This document shows, piece after piece, positions 50,364-59,565 of a stretch of DNA of 64,000 bases. Numbering within the stretch: the first letter of the stretch is position 1; each line of letters starts with the position of its first letter. The position numbers were made by a program, and so were the translations under genes. The notes under the pieces are model-generated. The model worked only from the letters and a program-made list of their open reading frames with translations, was not told the origin of the DNA and searched no databases. Source of the stretch: Pseudomonas sp. Irchel s3b2 (GTDB taxonomy: Bacteria > Pseudomonadota > Gammaproteobacteria > Pseudomonadales > Pseudomonadaceae); assembly GCF_900187445.1 (NCBI RefSeq), contig NZ_FYEB01000006.1:186001-250000 (forward strand). The letters are read 5' to 3'.

Positions 50364-50375
50364 GTTAACGTTAAC
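50364..50375. promoter_or_regulatory. LacI-type operator of the sucrose operon
   Basis: GTTAACGTTAAC is a perfect 12-bp palindrome with a central CG, the usual form of LacI/ScrR-family operators, 30 bases before the binding-protein start. The regulator is encoded at 56248. Confidence 0.7.
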
Positions 50376-50381
50376 TTTTCT

Positions 50382-50397
50382 AAAAACAAAAATAAAG
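50382..50397 (+). promoter_or_regulatory. Hfq/Crc-type CA motif before the sucrose-binding protein
   Basis: AAAAACAAAAATAAAG directly precedes the GAGGG ribosome binding site of the gene at 50406. Confidence 0.55.
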
Positions 50398-50405
50398 AGG
50401 GCTTT

Positions 50406-51680
50406 ATGAAACAGCTAAAATCTCTTCTTCCAGCAGCACTGCTCACCCTTTGTGCCGGGCTTCCATCCCTCTCGAACGCAGCCGATTTGACGATCTCCTG
50501 CGGCGCGGTGGGTGCGGAGTTACAACTCTGTAAAGAGGCTGTCGAGGCGTGGTCGAAACAGACCGGCAACCACGTCGAGGTGGTCTCAACACCTAACTCG
50601 GCAACCGAGAGGTTGTCGTTCTACCAACAGATCCTCAGTGCGCAGTCCAGCGACATCGACATCATTCAAATCGACATGGTGTGGCCGGGGATGCTGGCCA
50701 AACACCTGCTGGATCTGCGCGAGGTGCTTCCTGCCAACCCGACCCAAGGCTATTTCCAGGCACAGGTGGATAACGCCACGGTGAACGGACGGCTGGTGAC
50801 GATGCCGTGGTTCACCGACTCGGGCCTGCTGTATTACCGCAAGGACTTGCTCGAGAAGTACAACCAGCAGGTTCCCCAGACGTGGGAGGAAATGACCGCT
50901 ACCGCCAGGAATATTCAACAGGCCGAGCGCGCTGCCGGGAATCCCAATGCATGGGGTTACATCTTTCAAGGGCGCGCCTACGAGGGCCTGACGTGTAATG
51001 CGCTGGAGTGGATCAGCAGCCAACCGCAAGGCGGGCTGGTCAATCCACAAGGCGACATCGTGGTCAATAGTCAGGCCTCAAGAACGGCGTTGACCCTGGC
51101 GAAAAGCTGGGTAGGAGACATCTCCCCGCGTGGCGTACTCAATTACACCGAGGAAGAAGGCCGGGGCGTCTTCCAGTCGGGAAATGCGCTGTTCATGCGT
51201 AACTGGCCGTATGTCTGGGCCTTGGTGCAAAGCCAGGACAGCGCGGTAAAAGACAAGGTCGGGGTCGCTCCCCTGCCCCGCGGCGGCGAGACCGGCAGCC
51301 ATGCCTCCACCCTCGGTGGCTGGGGCCTGGCGGTATCGCGTTACAGCGCCCATCCAAAACTTGCCGCAGAGCTGGTGAGCTACCTGACCAGTGCCCAAGA
51401 GCAAAAACGCCGTGCCCTGATAGGCGCCTATAACCCGGTGATCGAGTCACTGTATCAAGACCCCGAATTGCTCGCGGCCATGCCTTATTACGCTCAGCTG
51501 CACAGCATTCTCAACGATGGGGTCATGCGCCCCGCCTCAATAACCGCCGATCGCTATCCACGGGTCTCCAATGCGTTCTTCGATCGAGTGCATGGCGTGC
51601 TGGCGGGCGAGTTGCCTGTCGATCAGGCGCTGGCCGAACTGGAAAGCGAACTCACGCGCATCAAACGCCGGAACTGGTAA
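50406..51680 (+). CDS. ABC transporter sugar-binding protein (sucrose/trehalose type)
   Basis: A 424-residue family-1 solute-binding protein, ThuE/AglE-like: signal peptide (cleavage after SNA near 25), then the mature domain with WFTDSGLLYYRKDLLEKY and a GGWGLAVSRYS segment. It delivers sucrose to the permease pair that follows. First gene of binding protein-permease-permease-ATPase-GH32; the operator at 50364 controls it. Confidence 0.87.
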   Translation: MKQLKSLLPAALLTLCAGLPSLSNAADLTISCGAVGAELQLCKEAVEAWSKQTGNHVEVVSTPNSATERLSFYQQILSAQSSDIDIIQIDMVWPGMLAKHLLDLREVLPANPTQGYFQAQVDNATVNGRLVTMPWFTDSGLLYYRKDLLEKYNQQVPQTWEEMTATARNIQQAERAAGNPNAWGYIFQGRAYEGLTCNALEWISSQPQGGLVNPQGDIVVNSQASRTALTLAKSWVGDISPRGVLNYTEEEGRGVFQSGNALFMRNWPYVWALVQSQDSAVKDKVGVAPLPRGGETGSHASTLGGWGLAVSRYSAHPKLAAELVSYLTSAQEQKRRALIGAYNPVIESLYQDPELLAAMPYYAQLHSILNDGVMRPASITADRYPRVSNAFFDRVHGVLAGELPVDQALAELESELTRIKRRNW

Positions 51681-51701
51681 GCCACAAGGAAGGAAATCAC
51701 C

Positions 51702-52661
51702 ATGTCTGTCTCTACTACTGCCCCCTATGATGAGCCCCTGCTCATCAGGGAAACGCCCGTACAACGACGCCGGGTACGCGCCGCCTGGCTGTTTCTGACA
51801 CCGATGCTGTTGTGTCTGGCCCTGGTGGCAGCCTGGCCGCTACTGCGCACATTCTGGTTCAGCCTGACCGACGCCAGTCTGTCGGACACCGGTGGCGGAA
51901 CCTTCATAGGTTTGAGCAATTATCTGTTCCACAACGGCTCCAGCTGGTCGGGAATCCTGGTCGATCCGCAATGGTGGAACGCGGTGCGCAACACCTTGCA
52001 TTTCACCGTGGTGTCGGTGGGACTGGAAGTCGTACTGGGACTGTTGGTGGCGTTGCTGCTCAACATCAAGTTCACCGGCCGTTCTCTGGTGCGGGCGATG
52101 ATTCTGATTCCCTGGGCGATTCCGACCATTGTCTCGGCAAAGATCTGGTCATGGATGCTTAACGACCAGTTCGGCATCATCAATCACATGATGCTGAGCC
52201 TCGGCCTGATTGACGCGCCCCTGGCCTGGACGGCCGATGCGGACCTGTCGATGTGGGCGGTGATCCTCGTCGATGTCTGGAAGACCGTCCCGTTTGTCAC
52301 GCTGCTGATGCTGGCGGCCTTGCAGATGTTGCCGAGCGATTGCTACGAAGCCGCGAGGGTCGATGGCATTCATCCGCTGAAAGTGTTCTGGCGTGTCACC
52401 CTTCCCCTATTGATGCCTGCATTGTTGGTGGCGGCGATCTTCCGCATCCTCGACTCGCTGCGGGTATTCGACGTGATCTATGTGCTGACTTCGAACTCGT
52501 CGAGCACCATGAGCATGTCGGTCTATGCCCGCCAGCACCTGGTGGAGTTCCAGGACGTCGGTTACGGCAGCGCGGCCTCGACGCTGTTGTTTCTGGTGGT
52601 TGCGGTCATCGCCATGCTTTATCTCTACCTCGGACGCCGTCAACTGGAGGTCCGGTCATGA
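51702..52661 (+). CDS. ABC sugar permease, first subunit
   Basis: A 319-residue inner-membrane protein with six helices of the MalF/ThuF type; the EAA loop is near DCYEAARVDGIHPLKVFWRVTLP. It pairs with the next gene, whose start overlaps its stop by 4 bases. Confidence 0.88.
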   Translation: MSVSTTAPYDEPLLIRETPVQRRRVRAAWLFLTPMLLCLALVAAWPLLRTFWFSLTDASLSDTGGGTFIGLSNYLFHNGSSWSGILVDPQWWNAVRNTLHFTVVSVGLEVVLGLLVALLLNIKFTGRSLVRAMILIPWAIPTIVSAKIWSWMLNDQFGIINHMMLSLGLIDAPLAWTADADLSMWAVILVDVWKTVPFVTLLMLAALQMLPSDCYEAARVDGIHPLKVFWRVTLPLLMPALLVAAIFRILDSLRVFDVIYVLTSNSSSTMSMSVYARQHLVEFQDVGYGSAASTLLFLVVAVIAMLYLYLGRRQLEVRS

Positions 52662-53500
52662 GCCCGCGCCTATTGAAAAAAACGCTGTTGCGCCTCGGGT
52701 TCTGGTGCCTGATCGGGATATTGCTGCTGTATGCGGTCTTCCCTTTCTACTACGCCATCGTGACTTCGCTGAAACCGTCCAGCGCCTTGTTCGAGGTGAG
52801 CTACTGGATCGAAAACCCCGACTTCTCCAATTACGCGGCGGTACTCAACCAATCCTCATTCCTGCTAGCTATCGGCAACTCGCTGGTGGTTGCGCTTAGC
52901 GTGGTGACGCTGGCGTTGTTCCTCAGCGTGACCGCCGCCTATGCCTTGGGCCGGGTGAAGTTCCGTGGGCGTGGCACGGTGTTGATGATGGTCCTTGGCG
53001 TGTCGATGTTTCCCCAGGTCGCGGTGCTGTCGGGGTTGTTCGAAGTGATCCGCGCGCTGGGCCTGTACAACACGTCCTGGGCGTTGATCCTGAGCTACAC
53101 GATTTTCACCCTGCCCTTCACCGTCTGGGTGCTGACCACGTTCATGGGACAACTGCCCCATGAACTGGAAGAAGCGGCAATCATGGATGGCGCTTCACCC
53201 TGGGTCACGCTGACCCGGGTGCTGTTGCCGCTGCTCTGGCCCGCGCTGGTTACCACCGGTTTGTTGGCTTTCATCGCCGCGTGGAACGAGTTCCTGTTTG
53301 CCCTGACCTTCACCCTCACCGACACGCAACGCACGGTGCCGGTCGCCATCGCCTTGATTTCCGGCGGCAGCCCCCATGAGCTGCCTTGGGGATTGTTGAT
53401 GGCTGCATCGGTGCTGGTCACCGTCCCATTGGTGATTCTGGTGCTGATCTTCCAGCGCCGAATCGTTTCCGGTCTCACTGCCGGCGCGTTAAAGGGTTGA
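52658..53500 (+). CDS. ABC sugar permease, second subunit
   Basis: A 280-residue MalG/ThuG-type permease with six helices and EAA loop HELEEAAIMDGASPWVTLTRVLLP. ATG 52658 overlaps the previous stop; the reading frame extends far upstream inside the previous gene but has no significance there. Confidence 0.88.
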   Translation: MSPRLLKKTLLRLGFWCLIGILLLYAVFPFYYAIVTSLKPSSALFEVSYWIENPDFSNYAAVLNQSSFLLAIGNSLVVALSVVTLALFLSVTAAYALGRVKFRGRGTVLMMVLGVSMFPQVAVLSGLFEVIRALGLYNTSWALILSYTIFTLPFTVWVLTTFMGQLPHELEEAAIMDGASPWVTLTRVLLPLLWPALVTTGLLAFIAAWNEFLFALTFTLTDTQRTVPVAIALISGGSPHELPWGLLMAASVLVTVPLVILVLIFQRRIVSGLTAGALKG

Positions 53501-53527
53501 TGCCCAACAAAGACAAGGAACAGCATC

Positions 53528-54673
53528 GTGATCAAATTGAAACTGGACAACGTGAACAAACAATTGGGCGGCGCACGGATTCTTCGCGACGTCAGCCTGG
53601 AAATCGCGGCGGGTGAATTCGTCGTGTTCGTCGGCCCTTCGGGCTGCGGCAAGTCGACCCTGCTGCGACTGATCGCCGGACTGGATTCGATCTGCGGCGG
53701 AGACCTGCTGATCGACGGGCGTCGCGTCAACGACCTGGAGCCGCGCGAGCGTGGCGTCGGCATGGTGTTTCAGTCTTATGCGCTGTACCCGCACATGAGC
53801 GTCTACGACAACATCAGCTTTGGTCTCAAACTGGCCAAGACTGAAAAGACCAGCCTGCGCGAGCGCGTGCTGAAAACGGCGCAAATCCTGCAATTGGACA
53901 AACTGCTGCAACGCAAGCCAAAGGAACTGTCCGGCGGACAGCGTCAGCGTGTGGCCATGGGCAGAGCCATGGCGCGGGAACCGGACATTTTGTTGTTCGA
54001 TGAACCGCTTTCCAACCTCGATGCATCCTTGCGGGTGCAGATGCGCAACGAAATCGCCCGGCTGCATGATCGACTCGGCTCGACCATGATTTATGTCACC
54101 CACGATCAGGTTGAAGCGATGACCCTGGCCGACAAAATTGTCGTGCTCAATGGCGGTCGCGTCGAACAGGTCGGCTCACCGCGCGAACTCTATGAGCGCC
54201 CGGCCAGCAGTTTTGTCGCCGGTTTTCTCGGTTCGCCGAGAATGAATTTTCTGCCAGTGCGCCTGCAGACGCCCGGCGAAACCAGCCTGGTCAATACCCT
54301 CGTATGGGGTATCACGTCCCTGCCCTTCGACAGCTCGAACCTGGCGGCAGGCACGCAGTTGAGCCTGGGGATTCGCCCGGAGCACGTGTCGCTCAAGGCG
54401 GCGGAAGGAACCGCCGGCGTCGTTGTGACCGCGGTCGAATACCTGGGCAGCGAAACCTACGTGCACCTCGATACACGTCTGGACGAGCCACTGATCTGTC
54501 GTTGCGAAGTCAGCGCCGGTTGGCAGGCGGGCGATCGGGTTGAGCTGCTGCTGGACGTCGACAACCTGCACCTGTTCGACGCCGACGGCGCGGCCTTGAG
54601 GCGCCACCCACACGCCATTGAAACCCTGGCGGATGGCGTCCCTCTGCGCTCGGCACGAGCAGGCGCCCTATGA
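53528..54673 (+). CDS. ABC sugar transporter ATPase (UgpC/MalK type)
   Basis: A 381-residue ATPase: Walker A GPSGCGKST (about 36-44), signature LSGGQRQRVAMGRA, Walker B ILLFDEPLSNLDA and a C-terminal TOBE/OB-type regulatory region (from about 235). The start is GTG 53528, with AAGGAACAGC upstream. It energises sucrose uptake. The last codons overlap the GH32 gene by 4 bases. Confidence 0.9.
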   Translation: MIKLKLDNVNKQLGGARILRDVSLEIAAGEFVVFVGPSGCGKSTLLRLIAGLDSICGGDLLIDGRRVNDLEPRERGVGMVFQSYALYPHMSVYDNISFGLKLAKTEKTSLRERVLKTAQILQLDKLLQRKPKELSGGQRQRVAMGRAMAREPDILLFDEPLSNLDASLRVQMRNEIARLHDRLGSTMIYVTHDQVEAMTLADKIVVLNGGRVEQVGSPRELYERPASSFVAGFLGSPRMNFLPVRLQTPGETSLVNTLVWGITSLPFDSSNLAAGTQLSLGIRPEHVSLKAAEGTAGVVVTAVEYLGSETYVHLDTRLDEPLICRCEVSAGWQAGDRVELLLDVDNLHLFDADGAALRRHPHAIETLADGVPLRSARAGAL

Positions 54674-56172
54674 CTGTGTCTTTAAATTCCATGAGTGTTC
54701 CAATGTCCGCTACCCTTGAGATTGCGCAGCATGCGCTGAGTGATGGCCTGTCTCGCGTCATCCACGATTATCGACCCGATTATCATCTTGCCCCTCCGGT
54801 GGGCTGGATGAACGACCCCAACGGGGTGGTGTACTTTCGTGGCGAATACCATGTGTTCTATCAGTACCATCCCTTCGACGCGAAGTGGGGGCCGATGTAT
54901 TGGGGACATGCCAAGAGTGCCGATCTGGTCCATTGGCAGCATCTGCCCATCGCCCTGGCGCCTGGCGATGACTTCGACCGTGACGGTTGTTTTTCCGGTA
55001 GCGCGGTGGTGTGTGGCGATACCCTGGCACTGATCTACACCGGGCACACCTGGCTGGGGGAAGTGGGTGACGAACGCTCGATCCGCCAAGTCCAGTGCCT
55101 GGCCACCAGCACCGACGGCATCCGGTTCGTCAAGCATGGCGCCGTCATCGAGAACGCACCGCAAGACACGATCATGCACTTTCGTGACCCCAAGGTATGG
55201 CAGGAGGATGACTATTGGTACCTGATTGCCGGCGCACGTCTGGGTGATAAACCGCTACTGCCGCTATACCGTTCCATGGATCTGCACGCCTGGGAGTTCC
55301 TGGATTATGTGTCCAGCGGCAGCGAGGGCGATGGCTATATGTGGGAGTGCCCGGATCTGTTCCGACTGAACGGGCGCGATGTGCTGCTGTACTCCCCCCA
55401 GGGCATGCAACCCGAGGGTTACGAACGGCTCAACAAGTACCAGACCGGTTATCGAGTGGGCCGACTCGACAGCGAATGGCACTTCACCGGCGGGCCTTTT
55501 ATCGAGCTGGATAACGGCCACGATTTCTATGCCGCGCAAACGCTACTGGCCGCCGATGGTCGGCGCCTTGTGTGGGCGTGGCTCGACATGTGGGAAAGCC
55601 CGATGCCGAGCCAGGCCCATCACTGGTGCGGCATGCTCGGGTTGCCGCGCGAACTTGAACTGTGCGCCGATCGCCTTTGCGTGTATCCGGCACGGGAGCT
55701 CACCGCACTGCGCAAGGCGCCATTGCCGGGCACGTCCTGGTGGGATGGGTCGGGAGCCCGATGGGTGCGGGAAGTGAATGGCGACAGGCTCGAAATCCAT
55801 GTGCATCTGGATTTGCTCGGCTGCACCGACGGCCATCTCGGAATCGCCTTGCGTTGCAGCGATGATGGTCAAGAAGAAACTCTGCTCTACTACGATGCAT
55901 CGCTGCAGCGTCTGGTGCTTGACCGCAACCGCTCGGGTGCACAAGTCACCGGTCAGCGCAGCGTGGCGATAGACCCGACACAAGAGCGACTGGAATTGCG
56001 CGTGTTTCTCGATCGCTCGTCCATCGAGGTGTTCGACGAGAACGGGCGCTTCAGCTTCAGCAGCCGCCTCTATCCGCAACCCGACAGTCTGGGGGTGAAG
56101 CTGCTGGCAAGCGGAAGTGGCGGGCGTGTGTCGATTCCCAAGGCATGGCCTCTCGGCTCTGGATGGCTATGA
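54670..56172 (+). CDS. Glycoside hydrolase family 32, intracellular sucrose hydrolase
   Basis: A 500-residue beta-fructofuranosidase without signal peptide. The nucleophile is Asp49 in WMNDPNG, the transition-state stabiliser Asp173 in FRDP and the acid/base Glu226 in WECPD; a C-terminal beta-sandwich (from about 360) completes the family layout. It splits imported sucrose to glucose and fructose in the cytoplasm. ATG 54670 overlaps the ATPase stop; an in-frame ATG at 54703 is an alternative start. Confidence 0.92.
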   Translation: MTVSLNSMSVPMSATLEIAQHALSDGLSRVIHDYRPDYHLAPPVGWMNDPNGVVYFRGEYHVFYQYHPFDAKWGPMYWGHAKSADLVHWQHLPIALAPGDDFDRDGCFSGSAVVCGDTLALIYTGHTWLGEVGDERSIRQVQCLATSTDGIRFVKHGAVIENAPQDTIMHFRDPKVWQEDDYWYLIAGARLGDKPLLPLYRSMDLHAWEFLDYVSSGSEGDGYMWECPDLFRLNGRDVLLYSPQGMQPEGYERLNKYQTGYRVGRLDSEWHFTGGPFIELDNGHDFYAAQTLLAADGRRLVWAWLDMWESPMPSQAHHWCGMLGLPRELELCADRLCVYPARELTALRKAPLPGTSWWDGSGARWVREVNGDRLEIHVHLDLLGCTDGHLGIALRCSDDGQEETLLYYDASLQRLVLDRNRSGAQVTGQRSVAIDPTQERLELRVFLDRSSIEVFDENGRFSFSSRLYPQPDSLGVKLLASGSGGRVSIPKAWPLGSGWL

Positions 56173-56247
56173 GCAGCGTCATTCGAGTCGCGAGAAACCC
56201 GGGCCCTGTGTCATGATCCTGCGTCAACCTGACCGGCCTCGCCTCGC

Positions 56248-57240
56248 ATGACTTCAGTGAAAGACGTTGCACAGCTGGCCGGCGTGTCCCTGATGACGGT
56301 TTCTCGAGCGCTCAATAACCCGGAAAAACTGAGCCCCGAAACCCTTCAGCGGGTGCGTCGCGCCATTGATGAACTGCAATTCGTACCGAGCCTGTCGGCG
56401 CGCAAGATGCGCGGCGACAACCTCCAGTCGCGAACCATCGGAGTGTTCGCGCTGGACACCGCGACCACACCGTTCGCGGTCGAACTGTTGCTGTCCATCG
56501 AACAGACCGCACAGCAAGCCGGCTGGAATGTCTTTATCCTCAACCTGTTAAGCAACCCGCCCACCGACCAGAACATCGACCTGATGTTGTCGCACCGTCC
56601 CGATGGGTTGATCTTCAGCGCCATGGGGTTTCGCCAGGTGAGCATTCCCGAGCGCTTGAAGAGCAAACCTTTGGTACTCGCCAATTGCCTGGCCGATGAC
56701 AGTCACCTGGTCAGTTATGTGCCGGACGACGAATCGGGGCAGTATCGCGCCGTACATCACGCGTTGAGCCAAGGCTATCGACGCCCTCTGTGCATCAATC
56801 TGCCCAAACAGAGTCTGGCCTGGGGCCTGCGACAAAAAGGCCTGCAGCGTGCCTGTCAGGCATTCGGCCTGGCGCCTGACGCACTCCTGCAATACGATCT
56901 TTCCGATCATGATGCCTATGGTGAAACCGCAGCCATCCTCGACCGGCACATCATTGCGGGTCGTCCCCAGTTCGATGTTCTGATCTGTGGCAACGACCGC
57001 ATTGCCTTTTGTGCCTATCAGTTATTGTTGGGCCGTGGCCTGAAAATTCCCGACGATGTCGCCGTGCTCGGCTATGACAACATGATCGGCATCGCCGAAC
57101 TGTTCATCCCGCCGCTGACCACTGTGCAACTGCCGTACTACGAGATCGGTCGCAATGCGGCCCTGCACCTGATCGAGGCCCTCGAGGTATCGGGCGCCCA
57201 GCCCGTTGATTGTCCATTGGTGGTCAGGGCGTCGTTATGA
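56248..57240 (+). CDS. scrR: LacI-family repressor of the sucrose genes
   Basis: A 330-residue LacI-type repressor: helix-turn-helix TSVKDVAQLAGVSLMTVSRALNNPE at 2-26, hinge helix region near 45-60 (FVPSLSARKMRG) and a periplasmic-binding-protein-like sensor domain. It follows the GH32 gene by 75 bases and should bind GTTAACGTTAAC at 50364; fructose or its phosphate is the likely inducer. It converges with the GH88-like gene with a 28-base gap. Confidence 0.86.
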   Translation: MTSVKDVAQLAGVSLMTVSRALNNPEKLSPETLQRVRRAIDELQFVPSLSARKMRGDNLQSRTIGVFALDTATTPFAVELLLSIEQTAQQAGWNVFILNLLSNPPTDQNIDLMLSHRPDGLIFSAMGFRQVSIPERLKSKPLVLANCLADDSHLVSYVPDDESGQYRAVHHALSQGYRRPLCINLPKQSLAWGLRQKGLQRACQAFGLAPDALLQYDLSDHDAYGETAAILDRHIIAGRPQFDVLICGNDRIAFCAYQLLLGRGLKIPDDVAVLGYDNMIGIAELFIPPLTTVQLPYYEIGRNAALHLIEALEVSGAQPVDCPLVVRASL

Positions 57241-57268
57241 GGGATCGATGACAATGTGCGCCCTTCTC

Positions 57269-58351
57269 TCAGATCCAGCGCGGATCGATCTCCCCGGTCC
57301 AGGCCAGCAGCGCCGCCAACAGAAAGAAACTGCCGCAGGCCGACTCGACCTTCTGCTCCATCGTCGCCGAAGTGCGATAGCAATGGCCGATAAAGCGCCC
57401 ATCCTCGAAGTCGGCACTACGCACGATCGCCGCCAGTAGCTGGCCCGCCTGTTGTCGCAACAGCTCAGCCTCGACGGCATCCATCGCCAGCCCTTGCAGG
57501 GCCAATGCGGCCATCGCCGCGGCACACGGGTCGCTCAGTCCCATGGGCTGATCCAGGCGATTGACCGGGACGGACACGCCTCGACTGCGCAGCCAGTACT
57601 GGATTGCCCTTTCGGCGTCGCTGCTGAACGGCGCACCGTATAAGCGAGCGCCCGTCCCCAGGCCGAGCATGGCCCAGGCCTGACCCCGTGACCAATTACC
57701 CGGGACATCGCCGGCCTGCCATTGCCCTTGGTCAAAACGTGCGTGGCTGCTCCAGGTACCGTCCGCGCCAGCGCAGGCACGGAAGGAGGTTTGCAACTGT
57801 TGGCGGCCCAGTCCCAGCAGTCGTGGTTCGGCATTCAGGGCAAACAGTTGCAGGGTCGCGGCCAGCGGATCGATGCTCAAACAGCTGTCACCCTGTTCAC
57901 CGCCGCCCATTTCGCGACCGAGGGGGATGCAGCCCAGCACCGGATCGAACGCCCGGACCAGGCGTTGCATCGCCTGCTCCGTCAGTTCCTCGGCCTGGGG
58001 ATCGGCCAGCAGGCGTGCGCCCAACCCGGCGCCGTACCAGAAAATCAGGCTGCGATGATGGGTATCGCTGTCGAGCTTGTCCCGCAGCCGCTCGGCTATG
58101 CGCAACGCCTGTTGCAGATCCGCCCGGCGCCCGCTGCAATGGGCTTTCAACCACCACAGGCCGGCCCAGAATCCGCCCAGCCAGGAGCCGCCCGCAGATA
58201 CTTTCCACAGCGTATTGTTTCCCGTGCAATACAGGGGAAAGCCCTGGCCACACGCGGCGTCGATCTGCTCCAGTCGCGTGAAGATGGCGTTGATGGCGCG
58301 CCGAACTTCAGCGGTCTCAAGGGGCCGATGCGGGATCTCGAAGACGCTCAT
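57269..58351 (-). CDS. GH88-like (alpha/alpha)6 glycosidase family protein
   Basis: A 360-residue cytoplasmic protein with the pattern of unsaturated glucuronyl hydrolases (GH88): GGSWLGGFWAGLWWL (54-68), the IDPLA motif with Asp161 near the position of a catalytic Asp, and NWSRGQAWAMLGLG. The usual HD pair of the family is replaced by HHRSLIFWYG, so activity is uncertain. ATG 58351 overlaps the MFS stop by 4 bases; the longer frame to 58681 is shadow sequence. Last gene of the five-gene operon. It may remove a sugar from a glycoside imported by the adjacent MFS protein. Confidence 0.6.
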   Translation of the reverse strand: MSVFEIPHRPLETAEVRRAINAIFTRLEQIDAACGQGFPLYCTGNNTLWKVSAGGSWLGGFWAGLWWLKAHCSGRRADLQQALRIAERLRDKLDSDTHHRSLIFWYGAGLGARLLADPQAEELTEQAMQRLVRAFDPVLGCIPLGREMGGGEQGDSCLSIDPLAATLQLFALNAEPRLLGLGRQQLQTSFRACAGADGTWSSHARFDQGQWQAGDVPGNWSRGQAWAMLGLGTGARLYGAPFSSDAERAIQYWLRSRGVSVPVNRLDQPMGLSDPCAAAMAALALQGLAMDAVEAELLRQQAGQLLAAIVRSADFEDGRFIGHCYRTSATMEQKVESACGSFFLLAALLAWTGEIDPRWI

Positions 58352-59565
58352 TTGACCACCCTCAAGGACGACTCGACCGCCACGCCGGCAGTGCTTTTGT
58401 GGCGTAGCCTGACCCGCGACAACAACAGGCTCAGCAGGCAGCCCACCAGCAACACCCCGATCAGCGCCAGCCAGGCATGGGCAAACCCCCGAGGCCCGTT
58501 CTGCACCAGCCCGAACAACGGCGGGCCCAGAGCAAAACCACCAAAGAACCCCACCGACAGCAAACCCGCAGCCGGCGCCGGGCTGCCGAAGCCGGAGTCG
58601 CGCAGCACCATGCTCATGGCAATGGCATTGGTAGCGACCGCGGTCAGCCCCATGCCCAGAGCGCCGGCCCACAACGGCCAATGACTACCCGGCGTGGCCA
58701 GGGAGGTCAGCCACAAAGCCAGGCTCGACAGCAGCAATAACACCAGCAGCAGCCAGGACTCATCGGCCATGCGCGCGCCCAAAGGCGTAAGAAAAATCCG
58801 CGCAAAAATGCCCATCACGCCGAAGCCGGCGATCAGACCGCCGATCAACGTCGCAGGCATCCCCTGTCCCGCGGCGAACACCCCGAGAAACGTCACGAAC
58901 GACGAGAGCACGATGCCGACGCACAGCTGCACGCTCATCAGCAGCGCCAGTCGCCCGTTGGGCCGGGCAACGGCAAGGCTCAGTGGTTTACTCTTGTGCT
59001 CCCGAGGGGCCACTCGCGGCCCCAGAAACGCCAGCACCAAGGCCGGTAGCAGCAAACTTGCCAAGGCCATGCGCCAGCCGAAAGTCACTGCCAGGGTCGG
59101 CAGCAACAAGCCTGCAAACAACGCCGAGACCTGTACGCCGGATTGTTTCAAGCCGACCACCGCTGCCTTGTGCCGGGGCTCGACGCGCTCGGCGATCAGC
59201 AAATTGGTCACCGGATTGGCAAGTGCCTGGGCAATCCCGCACGCTGCCAGGGCCAACACCACGCCAACGAATCCCGGCAGACTGGCCAGCAATCCATAGG
59301 CGCCCACCGTGCTCCAGAACAACATCGCCATGGCCCGCCGGGTGCCCAACCAGTTGACCAGTGGCCCGGCCCACAACGACAACAGCGCGGCAAAACCGAA
59401 GGCGCTGGTGATCAGCCAGCCCAGCCAATGGGTCGGCACGCCAAGGTCGGCGACAATTAATGGGCCGAGGGTGCCGACGGCGTAAAAGATCAGCATCGGC
59501 AAGGCCATGGCTGCGGTCAGCACCACCCGCAACCACCAGCCCTGCGGAGCGTTGTGTTCAATCAT
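58348..59565 (-). CDS. MFS transporter, CynX/NimT-like
   Basis: A 405-residue permease with 12 hydrophobic segments; motif GPLVNWLGTRRAMA between helices 2 and 3. It resembles cyanate/nitroimidazole-type MFS proteins by layout, but substrate cannot be told. ATG 59565 overlaps the acyl-CoA dehydrogenase stop by 4 bases and its own stop overlaps the GH88-like start by 4, so it is firmly part of the operon. Confidence 0.8.
   Translation of the reverse strand: MIEHNAPQGWWLRVVLTAAMALPMLIFYAVGTLGPLIVADLGVPTHWLGWLITSAFGFAALLSLWAGPLVNWLGTRRAMAMLFWSTVGAYGLLASLPGFVGVVLALAACGIAQALANPVTNLLIAERVEPRHKAAVVGLKQSGVQVSALFAGLLLPTLAVTFGWRMALASLLLPALVLAFLGPRVAPREHKSKPLSLAVARPNGRLALLMSVQLCVGIVLSSFVTFLGVFAAGQGMPATLIGGLIAGFGVMGIFARIFLTPLGARMADESWLLLVLLLLSSLALWLTSLATPGSHWPLWAGALGMGLTAVATNAIAMSMVLRDSGFGSPAPAAGLLSVGFFGGFALGPPLFGLVQNGPRGFAHAWLALIGVLLVGCLLSLLLSRVRLRHKSTAGVAVESSLRVVK

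Noticed and set aside
58352..58681. N-terminal extension of the GH88-like protein
   Set aside because: Overlaps the MFS gene for over 300 bases, with Gly/Arg/Ala-rich sequence without family similarity.
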